Source: Bacteroidales bacterium (lineage in GTDB: Bacteria; Bacteroidota; Bacteroidia; Bacteroidales; Bacteroidaceae). Taken from it: DNA of 64,000 nucleotides. The stretch lies in NCBI GenBank assembly GCA_015060905.1, contig SUXQ01000003.1, positions 142,090 through 206,089 on the forward strand. The letters run 5' to 3'. The notes beneath the pieces were generated by a model. That model made no database searches and had not been told where the DNA came from. It was given only the letters and a program-made list of their open reading frames with translations. Position 1 is the stretch's first letter. Each line of letters begins with the position of its first letter. Of the stretch, positions 36,542 to 45,962 are shown in pieces. Both the position numbers and the translations under genes were made by a program.

Positions 36542-38494
36542 ATGAAAAAACTTATTCGTAAGGTGTCTGCCATTATCATATTGGCAATGATACCCATCGC
36601 AATGCACGCCGAGAAGGTTGTAAAAATATCTTCTCCAGACAAAAAAATAACAGTAGACCTTTCAACCGATAAAGGTAAATTCGGCTGGACCGTAAACCGT
36701 GACGGAGCAAAAGTCTACACCGTAGAGGACGTTCGAATGATAGTGAACGGAAAGACTCTCGCAGGCGACGCAGCAGTAAAAAATGTAAAGCAGAAGAGCG
36801 TTAGCGAGACTATCAACCCCGTCGTTCCAATAAAATTCTCTACTATTGAAAATAATTACACCGAAGCAAAAATTAATTTCGGTTCATACTCAATAGAGAT
36901 GCGAGTGATGAACAACGCCGTTGCCTATCGTTTCGTAACAAACATCAAGGGCGAGGTAACCGTCGAGAATGAATGTTTCACAATGATTCCTGCCGACGGA
37001 TTTACAGCGCACTTTCAGCCATGTAACTCTTTCAACACCTCTTACGAGACACACTATCAACATAAAGAGGTGAAAGATTGGATAAGGGACAACAAACTTG
37101 CAACAATCCCCATGCTCCTTTCGGACAGCAACGACACGCAACTGCTCATTGGCGAGAGCGACGTAGATGATTATCCCCGTATGTTCTTCAAAGGCAATCG
37201 AAAAGGAATCTCTACAGCCTTCCCAAAATCTCCTGTGAAATGGGAGCCTCGTGGCGACCGCGGATGGACCATCACAGAAGAGGGATACTACATTGCAAAG
37301 ACACAGGGCAAACGCACATTCCCCTGGCGTTTCGTGGTTGTTACCGATTCAAAAGGCATAATTGAGCAGACTGTTCCCGCGCAGCTGGCACGCAAAAGTG
37401 TACTTACCGACACTGATTGGATTAAGCCCGGACAGGTAAGCTGGGAGTGGTGGAACGGCGCAGTGCCTTTTGGCCCCGACGTTAATTTCCGCGCAGGAAA
37501 CAATTACGACACATACGCATATTTTATCGACTTTGCCGCAAAGTATGGCGTTGAATATATTCTTCTCGACGAAGGTTGGGCAAAAAGCACACGCGACCCT
37601 TACACTGCAAAGCCCGACATGCATCTTGATAAGCTTATTAAATATGGTAAGGAAAAGGGCGTAGGAATCATCATATGGTTGCCCTGGCTGACAGTTGAAC
37701 AAAACTTCGACGTCTTTAAGAAATATGCCGAGTGGGGTGTAGCAGGCGTGAAAATTGACTTTATGGACCACGCCGACCAGTGGATGGTGAACTTCTACAA
37801 GAGAGTGATGCAAGAGGCGGCTAAGCACAAACTGCTTGTAGACATGCACGGCTCGTTCACTCCTATGGGATTGGAGTATGAGTACCCCAACTTCCTTTCG
37901 TACGAAGGTGTGCTGGGTCTTGAGCAGATGGGCGGTTGTCGTCCCGACAATACGCTGTTCCTGCCTTTCATTCGTAACGCAGTGGGAGCGGCCGACTTTA
38001 CACCCGGAGGCATGAACAACCGTCAGCCCAACAACAATCAGGGTGGTCGCCCCAATTCTGTTGCATCGGGTACACGCGCCTATCAGATGGCACTATATGT
38101 AGTGCTTGAGAGTGCTATTCAGATGCTGGCCGACAATCCCTCGTTGTACTACCAAAATGACGATTGTACAAGATACATCGCATCGGTGCCCACTACATGG
38201 GACGAGACACGCGCCCTTGCCTCAGAGGTTGGGAAATATGTCATTGTGGCTAAGCGTAAAGGCGAAAAATGGTTCATAGGCGGTATATGCAATGGCGAAC
38301 AGGATGAATTTAAGTTCAACGTAAAACTTGACTTCCTCGGCGACAAAGAGTACAAGCTCACAGGTTACAAGGATGGTATTAACGCCGACCGTCAGGCTAT
38401 GCACTATAATAAGATAGAGCAGAAGGTTACAAAGAACAGTTCTATTGAGATTAAGATGGTTAAGAATGGCGGATTTACTGCTGTAATCGAATAA
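36542..38494 (+). CDS. Glycoside hydrolase family 97 (alpha-glucosidase/alpha-galactosidase)
   Basis: A 650-residue periplasmic enzyme with a signal peptide (AIIILAMIPIAMHAEK). The N-terminal beta-super-sandwich (SSPDKKITVDLSTDKGKFGW) and (beta/alpha)8 barrel of GH97 are recognisable: PGQVSWEWWNGAVPFG, VEYILLDEGWAK, GVAGVKIDFMDHADQ, LVDMHGSFTPMG and LSYEGVLGLEQMGG. GH97 includes inverting glucosidases (SusB type) and retaining galactosidases. The Asp of KIDFMD could be the nucleophile of a retaining type, but I cannot decide. It stands alone with a strong terminator. Confidence 0.9.
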   Translation: MKKLIRKVSAIIILAMIPIAMHAEKVVKISSPDKKITVDLSTDKGKFGWTVNRDGAKVYTVEDVRMIVNGKTLAGDAAVKNVKQKSVSETINPVVPIKFSTIENNYTEAKINFGSYSIEMRVMNNAVAYRFVTNIKGEVTVENECFTMIPADGFTAHFQPCNSFNTSYETHYQHKEVKDWIRDNKLATIPMLLSDSNDTQLLIGESDVDDYPRMFFKGNRKGISTAFPKSPVKWEPRGDRGWTITEEGYYIAKTQGKRTFPWRFVVVTDSKGIIEQTVPAQLARKSVLTDTDWIKPGQVSWEWWNGAVPFGPDVNFRAGNNYDTYAYFIDFAAKYGVEYILLDEGWAKSTRDPYTAKPDMHLDKLIKYGKEKGVGIIIWLPWLTVEQNFDVFKKYAEWGVAGVKIDFMDHADQWMVNFYKRVMQEAAKHKLLVDMHGSFTPMGLEYEYPNFLSYEGVLGLEQMGGCRPDNTLFLPFIRNAVGAADFTPGGMNNRQPNNNQGGRPNSVASGTRAYQMALYVVLESAIQMLADNPSLYYQNDDCTRYIASVPTTWDETRALASEVGKYVIVAKRKGEKWFIGGICNGEQDEFKFNVKLDFLGDKEYKLTGYKDGINADRQAMHYNKIEQKVTKNSSIEIKMVKNGGFTAVIE

Positions 38495-38511
38495 TTCCAA
38501 AGAAATATAAA

Positions 38512-38562
38512 CATAAAAACAAATCCGTGCCAAAAATATTTTGGCACGGATTTGTTTTTATG
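38512..38562. terminator. Bidirectional terminator with a perfect 24-bp stem
   Basis: Arms 38512-38535 and 38539-38562 are fully complementary around a 3-base loop (ATA); the core reads CCGTGCCAAAA-ATA-TTTTGGCACGG with A and T runs outside. It lies between the convergent GH97 and AraC-type genes. Confidence 0.9.
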
Positions 38563-38573
38563 AGCGAGTAGAA

Positions 38574-39479
38574 TTAATTATCACTGTAAGTCAAACGATT
38601 GCCCTCGCGAAACTGTCGCGGAGTGATACCCTCGACCTTGCGAAAGAGAGTCGAAAATTGCCCGACACTCTCGAAGCCAAGAGCATAGGCCGTCTCACTT
38701 ATAGTCTTATGTTCGGACACCAACATCTCTTTGGCTCGGCATATGAGCAGAAGAGAAATATATTGCGCAGGAGAGACACCCGTAACGCGCCTGAACGACT
38801 GTCTGAACCACGAATATCCCACCCCAAGAGCGTTTGCAATATCTTCGGCACGCAGTGAGTGATGTACCCTCTCGCGCATAAGCTGCCTTGCCTCATTTAC
38901 AATATCCTCGGTGCGATTCGCACAATCTGTCGAACTTTTGTGCCTGTATAATATGTGACCAAGCATGTGCATCACTACGCCCGACAACAGTTGCTGCGAG
39001 CCCACACTCTCTTTGGCAGCAATGCGAATAGCGTCGCGGTAAAGCCCCATCAACGAACTGCTGAGGCCTATCTTCAGAAGAGCCTCTTTTGCAGAAAAGA
39101 ATCCTGCCGACAATAAATTATTTGCAATTCCCCCGCGGAACCCTATCCAATATTCACTCCAGCCCGAATGTTCGTCAGGCGCATAGGAGTGACGTTCACC
39201 GGGAAAAAGAAGAATCACCGTACCGGCCTCTATTCTTTGACGAGGAATAGAGTGTGACTCGAAAAATCCCCCTCCCTCGTAAATGTATACAATCTGAAAT
39301 TCATTCAACACGCGTCCTTTTGCAGGCTTGAAATAGTAAGCGTCGGGGTGCTGCATAATCGGATAGTGTGTATTCGGAGCAATAGATTGCCTACCAACCG
39401 TTGTTACCACCAACCCCCAATTTATGTCGTTGGAGCTTACTGTCAAATATTTCAACGAATTAGTATCAAGTTCCTTCAT
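38574..39479 (-). CDS. AraC-family regulator of the rhamnose locus
   Basis: A 301-residue regulator. The N-terminal half is a cupin-like sensor domain (HYPIMQHPDAYYFKPAKGR, then GTVILLFPGERHSY). The C-terminal ~100 residues hold the two AraC helix-turn-helix motifs (RAEDIANALGVGYSWFRQSF, then SETAYALGFESVGQFSTLF and the ending GITPRQFREG). It diverges from rhaB with overlapping promoters, so it most likely activates the rhaBATD operon in response to rhamnose, like Bacteroides RhaR; that assignment is inferred from position. Confidence 0.85.
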   Translation of the reverse strand: MKELDTNSLKYLTVSSNDINWGLVVTTVGRQSIAPNTHYPIMQHPDAYYFKPAKGRVLNEFQIVYIYEGGGFFESHSIPRQRIEAGTVILLFPGERHSYAPDEHSGWSEYWIGFRGGIANNLLSAGFFSAKEALLKIGLSSSLMGLYRDAIRIAAKESVGSQQLLSGVVMHMLGHILYRHKSSTDCANRTEDIVNEARQLMRERVHHSLRAEDIANALGVGYSWFRQSFRRVTGVSPAQYISLLLICRAKEMLVSEHKTISETAYALGFESVGQFSTLFRKVEGITPRQFREGNRLTYSDN

Positions 39480-39520
39480 TGCGTGTCAAATTTTAAACAT
39501 TTAATATCATTTTTGAAAAC

Positions 39521-39553
39521 CAAAAATAGTAAATACATTCTTATATTTGCAAA
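39521..39553 (-). promoter_or_regulatory. Promoter of the AraC-family regulator
   Basis: Minus-strand -7 box TATTTTTG (39521-39528) with a TTTG at 39550-39553, a 21-base spacer. It overlaps the rhaB promoter region, so the two divergent promoters share control DNA. Confidence 0.55.
39542..39549 (+). promoter_or_regulatory. -7 promoter box of the rhamnose operon
   Basis: TATATTTG, 30 bases upstream of the rhaB ATG at 39580. There is no consensus -33 box at 19-21 bases, as expected for a promoter that needs an activator. Confidence 0.6.
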
Positions 39554-39579
39554 AATCAAAGAAAAATTTATTCGGCACT

Positions 39580-41049
39580 ATGGGGATTTACAACTTTTTA
39601 GCCTTTGACCTGGGCGCAACAAGCGGACGCTCGGTAATAGGGACACTCGAGAATGGCAAAATTAAAATACGCGAACTTACTCGTTTCCCTAATGGCATTA
39701 TGGAATTACACGGCAAATTCTATTGGAATCTGTTCGGACTATACGAGCATCTGAAAGAGGGCTTGATTGCATGTGCCGACGAAGGTATTACACCAACATC
39801 CATCGGCATTGACACATGGGGTGTAGATATTGTACCCATCGGAGCAGACGGCTCCATTTTGGGACTGCCGCGAGCCTATCGCGACCCATACACCAATGGT
39901 GCGCCGGAAAAATTTTTCGAAATTGTTCCGCGCGAGGAGGTCTACGAAAAGACAGGCATTCAGATTATGAATTTCAATACCCTCTTTCAAATTTTCGCAG
40001 CAATAAAGGAGGGTTACACCCCCATAATGAAGGCCGAACGATTGCTCTTTATGCCCGATGCATTGTCGTATATGCTCACAGGCAAAGAGATTTGCGAATA
40101 TACCATAGCCTCAACATCGCAGATACTCGATCCTCGCACCGGAAGGCTCGACGAGTCGCTTCTTGCAACTGCAGGCGTTGCCACCGACATTTTTCCCGAA
40201 GTGCAATTGCCCGGTAGCATAATAGGCACATTAACCGACGCACTTGCCAACGAAACGGGCATAGGTAGTGTAAATATTGCAGCCGTCGCAGGACACGATA
40301 CAGCTTCGGCGGTAGCCGCAGTGCCCGCCGCAGACGAGAAATTTGCGTATCTCTCATCGGGGACATGGTCGCTGATGGGCATCGAGACTAAGCAACCAAT
40401 TATCACCGCAGAGTCCTTCCGCCACAATTTTACAAACGAAGGTGGCGTCGATGGCACTACCCGATTCTTGAAAAACATCTGCGGAATGTGGATATTGGAG
40501 CAGTGCCGCAAGGAGTGGAGCCGCAGCGGCAAGGAATATTCATATTCCGAAATTGTGGCAATGACCACCGATGCCGAGCCTTTTGTATGTTTCATAAACC
40601 CCGATGATTCATCGTTTGCAAACCCACCGTCGATGCTAAAAGCCATAGAAGAATTCTGTGTACGCACAGGCCAACCTGCGCCACACAGCGATGCACAGAT
40701 TATACGTTGCATATTCGAGAGTCTGGCATTGCGCTACCGCGAGGTATTGGAAATGTTGGAGGAAATTTCACCATTTGCAATAGACGTGCTGCACATTATC
40801 GGCGGAGGCTCTAAAAACACTCTCTTGAACCAATTTACAGCCAACGCCATCGGCAAACGTGTGGTCGCAGGCCCTTCCGAGGCTACCGCCATCGGAAATA
40901 TAATAATGCAGGCAATAGGCGCAGGAGTCATCGGCTCGCTTGCCGAGGCCCGCACCATCATCCGCGCCTCTGTCGAAACTGAAGAGTTTCTACCGCAACA
41001 GAGCGATGAATGGGAGACTGCATACAAGAAATTCAGGACATTAAGATAA
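39580..41049 (+). CDS. rhaB: Rhamnulokinase
   Basis: FGGY-family kinase that phosphorylates L-rhamnulose. The ~489-residue product starts MGIYNFLAFDLGATSGRSV (phosphate 1 loop), has IGIDTWGVDIVPI, AVAGHDTASAVAAVP and LSSGTWSLMGIE (typical of rhamnulokinases), and ends with the adenosine motif HIIGGGSKNTLLNQFTANA. The ATG at 39580 is preferred over an upstream TTG inside the promoter. First gene of rhaB-rhaA-rhaT-rhaD. Confidence 0.95.
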   Translation: MGIYNFLAFDLGATSGRSVIGTLENGKIKIRELTRFPNGIMELHGKFYWNLFGLYEHLKEGLIACADEGITPTSIGIDTWGVDIVPIGADGSILGLPRAYRDPYTNGAPEKFFEIVPREEVYEKTGIQIMNFNTLFQIFAAIKEGYTPIMKAERLLFMPDALSYMLTGKEICEYTIASTSQILDPRTGRLDESLLATAGVATDIFPEVQLPGSIIGTLTDALANETGIGSVNIAAVAGHDTASAVAAVPAADEKFAYLSSGTWSLMGIETKQPIITAESFRHNFTNEGGVDGTTRFLKNICGMWILEQCRKEWSRSGKEYSYSEIVAMTTDAEPFVCFINPDDSSFANPPSMLKAIEEFCVRTGQPAPHSDAQIIRCIFESLALRYREVLEMLEEISPFAIDVLHIIGGGSKNTLLNQFTANAIGKRVVAGPSEATAIGNIIMQAIGAGVIGSLAEARTIIRASVETEEFLPQQSDEWETAYKKFRTLR

Positions 41050-41070
41050 AACCTTAACAAATATACAATT

Positions 41071-42321
41071 ATGAACGAGACAAGAATAAAACAGGCTTAT
41101 GATATTGCCGTTGAACGTTACGCCGAACTTGGAATAGATGTAGAAAAGGTACTCGAAAAGATGCAAACGGTCGAGATTTCCATGCACTGTTGGCAGGCAG
41201 ACGATGTTGGCGGCTTTGAATCGGCAGGAGAATTGACCGGTGGCATTCAAGCTACCGGAAACTATCCGGGTAAGGCGCGGAACATTGACGAACTGCGTGC
41301 CGATATTCTGAAGGCCTCTTCGCTCATTCCCGGCAAGCAGCGCCTTAACCTGCACGAAATTTATGGAGACTTCGGCGATAAGAAAGTGGACCGCAACGAA
41401 GTGGAGCCTGCTCACTTTGAGAGCTGGATTCAGTGGGGATTGGAGAATAATATGAAACTCGATTTTAACTCAACATCATTCTCGCACCCAAAATCGGGCG
41501 ACCTCTCTTTGTCGAACCCAGACAAGGCCATTCGCGACTTTTGGATCGACCACACTAAACGTTGCCGCGCCATTGCCGAGGAAATGGGACGACGTCAAGG
41601 CGACCCTTGTATAATGAATTTGTGGATACACGACGGCAGCAAAGATATTACCGTAAACCGCATGAAGTACCGTGCGTTGTTGAAGGACTCCCTCGACCGC
41701 ATTTTTGCACAAAAGTACGACAATATGAAAGACTGTATCGAGTCTAAGGTGTTTGGCATCGGCCTCGAGAGCTACACTGTCGGCTCCAATGATTTTTATA
41801 TTGGCTATGGTGCACAAAATAACAAGATTGTAACACTCGACACAGGGCACTTCCATCCTACCGAAAGTGTAGCCGACAAACTCTCTTCGTTGCTTTTGTT
41901 CGTCCCCGAGGTTATGTTGCATGTGAGCCGTCCCGTACGTTGGGATTCGGACCATGTAACAATCATGAACGACGAAACTCTTGACCTTATGCACGAAATT
42001 GTTCGTTGCGACGCACTCGACCGCGTCCACATAGGCCTTGACTATTTCGACGCCTCGATCAACCGCATCGGTGCATATATCATCGGCACCCGCGCAACGC
42101 AAAAGTGTCTGTTGCGTGCTTTGTTAGAGCCGCTGGCACAACTGCGCGAGTACGAGGCAAACGGTCAGGGATTCGAGCGATTGGCATTATTGGAGGAGAG
42201 CAAAAACCTGCCGTGGAACGCTGTCTGGGACATGTACTGCTTGCGAGCAGGCGTGCCTGTGGGCGAAACATTTATCGCCGACGTACAAAAGTACGAAAAT
42301 GATGTAACTTCTAAACGATAA
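41071..42321 (+). CDS. rhaA: L-rhamnose isomerase
   Basis: Metal-dependent isomerase converting L-rhamnose to L-rhamnulose. The 416-residue product matches family length, with ISMHCWQADDVGGFE, the metal-site regions NLWIHDGSKD and GIGLESYTVGSNDF, TLDTGHFHPTE and VHIGLDYFDASINR. It lies 21 bases after rhaB in the operon. Confidence 0.96.
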   Translation: MNETRIKQAYDIAVERYAELGIDVEKVLEKMQTVEISMHCWQADDVGGFESAGELTGGIQATGNYPGKARNIDELRADILKASSLIPGKQRLNLHEIYGDFGDKKVDRNEVEPAHFESWIQWGLENNMKLDFNSTSFSHPKSGDLSLSNPDKAIRDFWIDHTKRCRAIAEEMGRRQGDPCIMNLWIHDGSKDITVNRMKYRALLKDSLDRIFAQKYDNMKDCIESKVFGIGLESYTVGSNDFYIGYGAQNNKIVTLDTGHFHPTESVADKLSSLLLFVPEVMLHVSRPVRWDSDHVTIMNDETLDLMHEIVRCDALDRVHIGLDYFDASINRIGAYIIGTRATQKCLLRALLEPLAQLREYEANGQGFERLALLEESKNLPWNAVWDMYCLRAGVPVGETFIADVQKYENDVTSKR

Positions 42322-42327
42322 TAATAT

Positions 42328-43362
42328 ATGTATCTGATAGGTCTTTTGATTATAGCAATAGGCGCATTTTGCCAGTCGAGCAGCTATGTTCCCATAAATA
42401 AGATTAAGGGGTGGAGCTGGGAGTCATATTGGCTTATACAAGGAGTTTTTGCTTGGCTCGTTTTTCCATTTTCAGGCGCATTGCTGGCTGTGCCCGAGGG
42501 GCATAGTCTCGGTGAATTATTCTATTCGGGCAACAGTTTCAACATATTGATGACCATCCTTTTCGGCGTATTGTGGGGCGTTGGAGGATTGACTTTCGGT
42601 CTTTCGATGCGCTATTTGGGGGTGGCACTCGGACAGAGTATTGCGCTTGGCACGTGTGCTGCCGGAGGCACTATTTTAGGGCCGGTGCTGCTAAATATAC
42701 TGTTCCCGGAATTGAACACCCTTTCGTCGCTCACCTTTGCAGTGATTATGGGTGTTACGGTCACCCTCATAGGAATCGCAATCATCGGCGTTGCAGGCAT
42801 GATGAAGGCAAACTCTTTGCCCGAGGATGAGAAAAAGGCCGCCGTTAAGGATTTCAATTTTCCGAAAGGAATTGCGATTGCCCTGTTGGCAGGTATTATG
42901 AGCGGCTGTTTCAATGTGGGACTGGAGTTTGGCAAGGATATAAACTTTGGCGAACTTACTCCGGACATGTTCAAGACTTTGCCTGCAACAATGCTTGTGA
43001 CATTGGGCGGATTCCTCACAAATGCCATCTACTGCCTCTATCAGAATTTCAAGAACAAGAGTTTTAGCGACTACAAGCAGTGGAATTTGTGGACGAACAA
43101 CGCACTTTTCTGTGCCTTGGCCGGAGTCCTGTGGTACAGTCAGTTCTTCGGGCTGAGCCTGGGCAAAGGGTTTCTCACCGAGTCGCCCACACTGACAACC
43201 TTGTCATTCTGCATATTAATGGCGTTGAATGTTATATTTGCAAATGTGTGGGGCATTATTCTTAAGGAGTGGAAAGGTTGCTCTAAAAGGACCATTATAG
43301 TTCTTGTATTGGGTATTCTTATTTTGGCAACAAGTTCTTTCTTGCCCGAATTGTTGAAATAA
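42328..43362 (+). CDS. rhaT: L-rhamnose/proton symporter
   Basis: Inner-membrane rhamnose importer of 344 residues with about ten transmembrane helices. Family stretches are SSSYVPINKIKGWSWESYW, FGVLWGVGGLTFGLSMRYLG and AGIMSGCFNVGLEFG. It starts 6 bases after rhaA and is followed by rhaD, so uptake and catabolism are encoded together. Confidence 0.95.
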   Translation: MYLIGLLIIAIGAFCQSSSYVPINKIKGWSWESYWLIQGVFAWLVFPFSGALLAVPEGHSLGELFYSGNSFNILMTILFGVLWGVGGLTFGLSMRYLGVALGQSIALGTCAAGGTILGPVLLNILFPELNTLSSLTFAVIMGVTVTLIGIAIIGVAGMMKANSLPEDEKKAAVKDFNFPKGIAIALLAGIMSGCFNVGLEFGKDINFGELTPDMFKTLPATMLVTLGGFLTNAIYCLYQNFKNKSFSDYKQWNLWTNNALFCALAGVLWYSQFFGLSLGKGFLTESPTLTTLSFCILMALNVIFANVWGIILKEWKGCSKRTIIVLVLGILILATSSFLPELLK

Positions 43363-43379
43363 AAAGAGTGACAAAAAAA

Positions 43380-44189
43380 ATGGAATCTATATTGAAAAAT
43401 CGCCCGGCCCTTGCTGCCGAAATTGAGAAGGTTGCCGAGGTTGCCGGCTATCTGTGGCAAAAAGGTTGGGCCGAAAGAAACGGCGGCAACATTACCATAA
43501 ACATTACAGATGCAGTGGATGAGGCTATTCAGATGATGCCCGCTATCAGCGAGGCGTTCCCTATCGGCGCCACACTCCCAAACTTGAAGGGTTGTTACTT
43601 CTACTGCAAAGGCACAAACATGCGTATGCGAGACTTGGCACGTCGTCCAATGGAAAATGGCTCGATAATTCGCATTCTGGAGGATTGCGCATCGTATGTA
43701 ATAATCGCCGACAACCCCGTAAAGCCAACGTCAGAATTACCATCGCACCTGAGCGTTCACAACTACCTTATCGGCAACGGCTCGCCATATAAAGCCTCGC
43801 TGCACACGCATCCGATAGAATTGGTGGCAATGTCACATAACTCCAAATTTCTGAAGAAAGATGTTGCTACAAAATTGCTGTGGAGCATGATTCCCGAGAC
43901 AAAAGCATTCTGTCCGCGTGGCTTAGGCATAGTACCCTACACATTACCCGGGTCAGTGAAATTGGCCGATGCCACTATCGCCGAATTATCAGAATACGAT
44001 GTTGTAATGTGGGAGAAACATGGTGTATTTGCTGTCGATTGCGATATTATGCAGGCATTCGACCAAGTTGATGTATTGAATAAATCAGCACTTATCTACA
44101 TAGCTGCAAAGAATATGGGATTCGAGCCCGAGGGCATGAGCGACGAGCAGATGTACGAAATGAGCGTGGCGTTCAATCTACCGAAATAA
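43380..44189 (+). CDS. rhaD: Rhamnulose-1-phosphate aldolase
   Basis: Class II zinc aldolase splitting rhamnulose-1-phosphate to dihydroxyacetone phosphate and L-lactaldehyde. The ~269-residue product has GWAERNGGNITINI, the zinc-binding KASLHTHPIELVAMSH (HxH), the catalytic-Glu stretch EYDVVMWEKHGVFAVD and the C-terminal helix. The ATG giving MESILKNRPALAAE fits family starts; a GTG four codons earlier is possible. Last gene of the operon. Confidence 0.94.
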   Translation: MESILKNRPALAAEIEKVAEVAGYLWQKGWAERNGGNITINITDAVDEAIQMMPAISEAFPIGATLPNLKGCYFYCKGTNMRMRDLARRPMENGSIIRILEDCASYVIIADNPVKPTSELPSHLSVHNYLIGNGSPYKASLHTHPIELVAMSHNSKFLKKDVATKLLWSMIPETKAFCPRGLGIVPYTLPGSVKLADATIAELSEYDVVMWEKHGVFAVDCDIMQAFDQVDVLNKSALIYIAAKNMGFEPEGMSDEQMYEMSVAFNLPK

Positions 44190-44211
44190 CCAAACAGATT
44201 ACAAATTTAAA

Positions 44212-44260
44212 ATGAAGTGCCCCCAAAAAGTTAGGAAAATACTTTTTGGGGGTACTTCAT
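44212..44260 (+). terminator. Hairpin after rhaD, possible terminator with insertion-sequence-end-like arms
   Basis: ATGAAGTGCCCCCAAAAAGT pairs with ACTTTTTGGGGGTACTTCAT (one G-T pair) around a 9-base loop. It follows rhaD by 22 bases and can end the rha transcript. The arm resembles terminal repeats of IS3-family elements (TGAA-G-CCCC-AAAAGTTAG), so it could instead be the joined ends of an excised element. The T-run in CTTCTTTTTTT lies only a little downstream. Confidence 0.55.
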
Positions 44261-44362
44261 AATCACCTTCTTTTTTTGTTATAATACCCCAGCAAAAACG
44301 GTTTCTCAAGTAGTCAAACGAAGAGGGAAATATTAAAATGTAGCCAAAATTAGGGTTTAAGA

Positions 44363-44408
44363 CAAAAAGAAAAACGCTAATAACTTGTTGTTTAAGCCAT
44401 TAGCGTTT
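44363..44408 (-). terminator. Intrinsic terminator on the minus strand at the island edge
   Basis: AAACGCTAAT (44372-44381) pairs with ATTAGCGTTT (44399-44408) around a 17-base loop. On the minus strand it is followed by TTTTCTTTTT. It would end a minus-strand transcript entering from the right. Confidence 0.6.
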
Positions 44409-44571
44409 CTTGCAAGTGGTGCCACCAGAAAATGAGTTTCATTTCTAAATGGCTCTATATCTTTGCGTTAAAGAATCGCTACAAACGTAATCTCCCGCTA
44501 TTGCTCCACCTGATTTCTGCACTATTTTGCAGTGTCTCGCAGAGTCGAGTTCCTACTTTGATGCAAAGGTA
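44372..44571 (-). ncRNA. Candidate small RNA between rhaD and the membrane-protein gene
   Basis: A minus-strand -7 box TACCTTTG (44564-44571) and a terminator at 44363-44408 bracket about 185 bases without a long ORF. Local structure includes a small CACT/AGTG hairpin near 44520-44535. A short open frame starting MKLIFWWHHLQ (16 codons) ends inside the terminator. An opposite-strand -7-like TATCTTTG lies at 44458-44465. It could be a regulatory RNA or the leftover end of an integrated element. Only promoter and terminator signatures support it. Confidence 0.35.
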
Positions 44572-44576
44572 CTGCT

Positions 44577-45962
44577 TTATTTTGAAATCGTATCTTGACT
44601 ACTATTAATTTTATCGCAGACATCTGCTTTTTTCTTGGTAGGTATTGAGGATTTGTATTGATTAGGAGTTTTCATTTGTGGCAAATCGTATGCTTTAAGT
44701 TTAATTTTTCTTGGATTATTCAGTGTATCATTAGTATTGCTTTTTTTATCGTTATGAATGTTATAAACTACTGAATCAGGAGAAATAGAATGCTCGTTAT
44801 CCTTATTATCTAATATCGTTTCTATAGGTTCGTTTGTATTATCAGGTCTAGTATGAGGTACAAATGATATTGTCATAATTATGGCAATTAAAATACAGAT
44901 AATAAAAGTGTAGCGGTTGGAAATTTTCTTCATCACCTGTTCTTCTGACATTAACCACCCGCGTGTTGCAATTAGTGCTGCAATAATTGCGTAACTGCAA
45001 TTGTTAAATGTTTCTATCATCTTATCCTGAATAGAACCACACAAGATATTGCCAACTAATACAAGACCCCATAAAACGCCTAAATATGCTAAATAGAGCA
45101 TTACATTATACCACACATTTAATGCATTGGGCACATTAATTGAGATTTTAAAATCTATCGACAATTTTTCCCCTTTTGGTGTAAGTACCAATGATGTTAT
45201 TTCATCATCATTGCTAGGAGATGCCTCGTATTGCCCATCTGTGGCATTGTTATTTACTGATAATACAAAATTTGCTGGGGATTTGAAATATACCCATGCA
45301 TTGGCAGTCCCAGATATGGTGCTATAGTTATAGCTTATCTGTTTCTCTTGTAGTGGAGACCACCATCTTTCTCTACGATGTAATATTTTATTCCTTATTG
45401 AATCGAAGAAGGTAATACTGAGAAGTAGACTTTGTTGCCCTTTGTACTCTATATTATTAAACTCAATGAAACATGGCTTTCCGTCAGACGCTTCATATAA
45501 ACGCATGGCGGCATCTATTGGTGATATGTGAAGAACTGCAGCAAAATTGCCCAATTCAGTATCTAATTTTTTCATCAATAATGATACAACCTTTGCTCGA
45601 GAAGCAATAGACACTCTTTTTTCTTCAAGAAATATTTTCAACCAACTCAAGCGCTCTCTCGTATTGAACAAGAAATAAAAACCTTGTGATATATTGCCTG
45701 CACCTTCAATTGTATATTCATGAGTCATAGATACACGGCTCGGGGTTTCGAATACAACAAGTCGCTTTTCTCGTTTAATATATTTCTGTAAATCAGAGAA
45801 ATTTTCAGTGTAAAATTTGGTAGTTTCTGTGAGTAGAGAATATATATTAGGGAAACGGTTTTTATTTTCTGAAAGAATAGCAACTATCTCGGTATCATTA
45901 CATGAAGAAATATCACGCTTCCTTATTTCATTAAATTCTGAAAGATTTCCTGTTTCAATCAT
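44577..45962 (-). CDS. Membrane protein of unknown function, coupled to the ThiC-like gene
   Basis: I recognise no family. The 461-residue product has a soluble N-terminal ~290 residues (mixed helix then beta-rich, e.g. VVFETPSRVSMTHEYTIEG, GTANAWVYFKSPANFVLSVN). Three hydrophobic segments follow: about 297-320 (YNVMLYLAYLGVLWGLVLVG), 330-350 (SYAIIAALIATRGW) and 365-385 (FIICILIAIIMTISFV). The polar C-tail is rich in Asp, Asn and Lys. There is no signal peptide. Its ATG overlaps the ThiC-like stop (ATGA), so the two are translated together and may act together. AT-rich composition suggests transfer. Confidence 0.6.
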   Translation of the reverse strand: MIETGNLSEFNEIRKRDISSCNDTEIVAILSENKNRFPNIYSLLTETTKFYTENFSDLQKYIKREKRLVVFETPSRVSMTHEYTIEGAGNISQGFYFLFNTRERLSWLKIFLEEKRVSIASRAKVVSLLMKKLDTELGNFAAVLHISPIDAAMRLYEASDGKPCFIEFNNIEYKGQQSLLLSITFFDSIRNKILHRRERWWSPLQEKQISYNYSTISGTANAWVYFKSPANFVLSVNNNATDGQYEASPSNDDEITSLVLTPKGEKLSIDFKISINVPNALNVWYNVMLYLAYLGVLWGLVLVGNILCGSIQDKMIETFNNCSYAIIAALIATRGWLMSEEQVMKKISNRYTFIICILIAIIMTISFVPHTRPDNTNEPIETILDNKDNEHSISPDSVVYNIHNDKKSNTNDTLNNPRKIKLKAYDLPQMKTPNQYKSSIPTKKKADVCDKINSSQDTISK

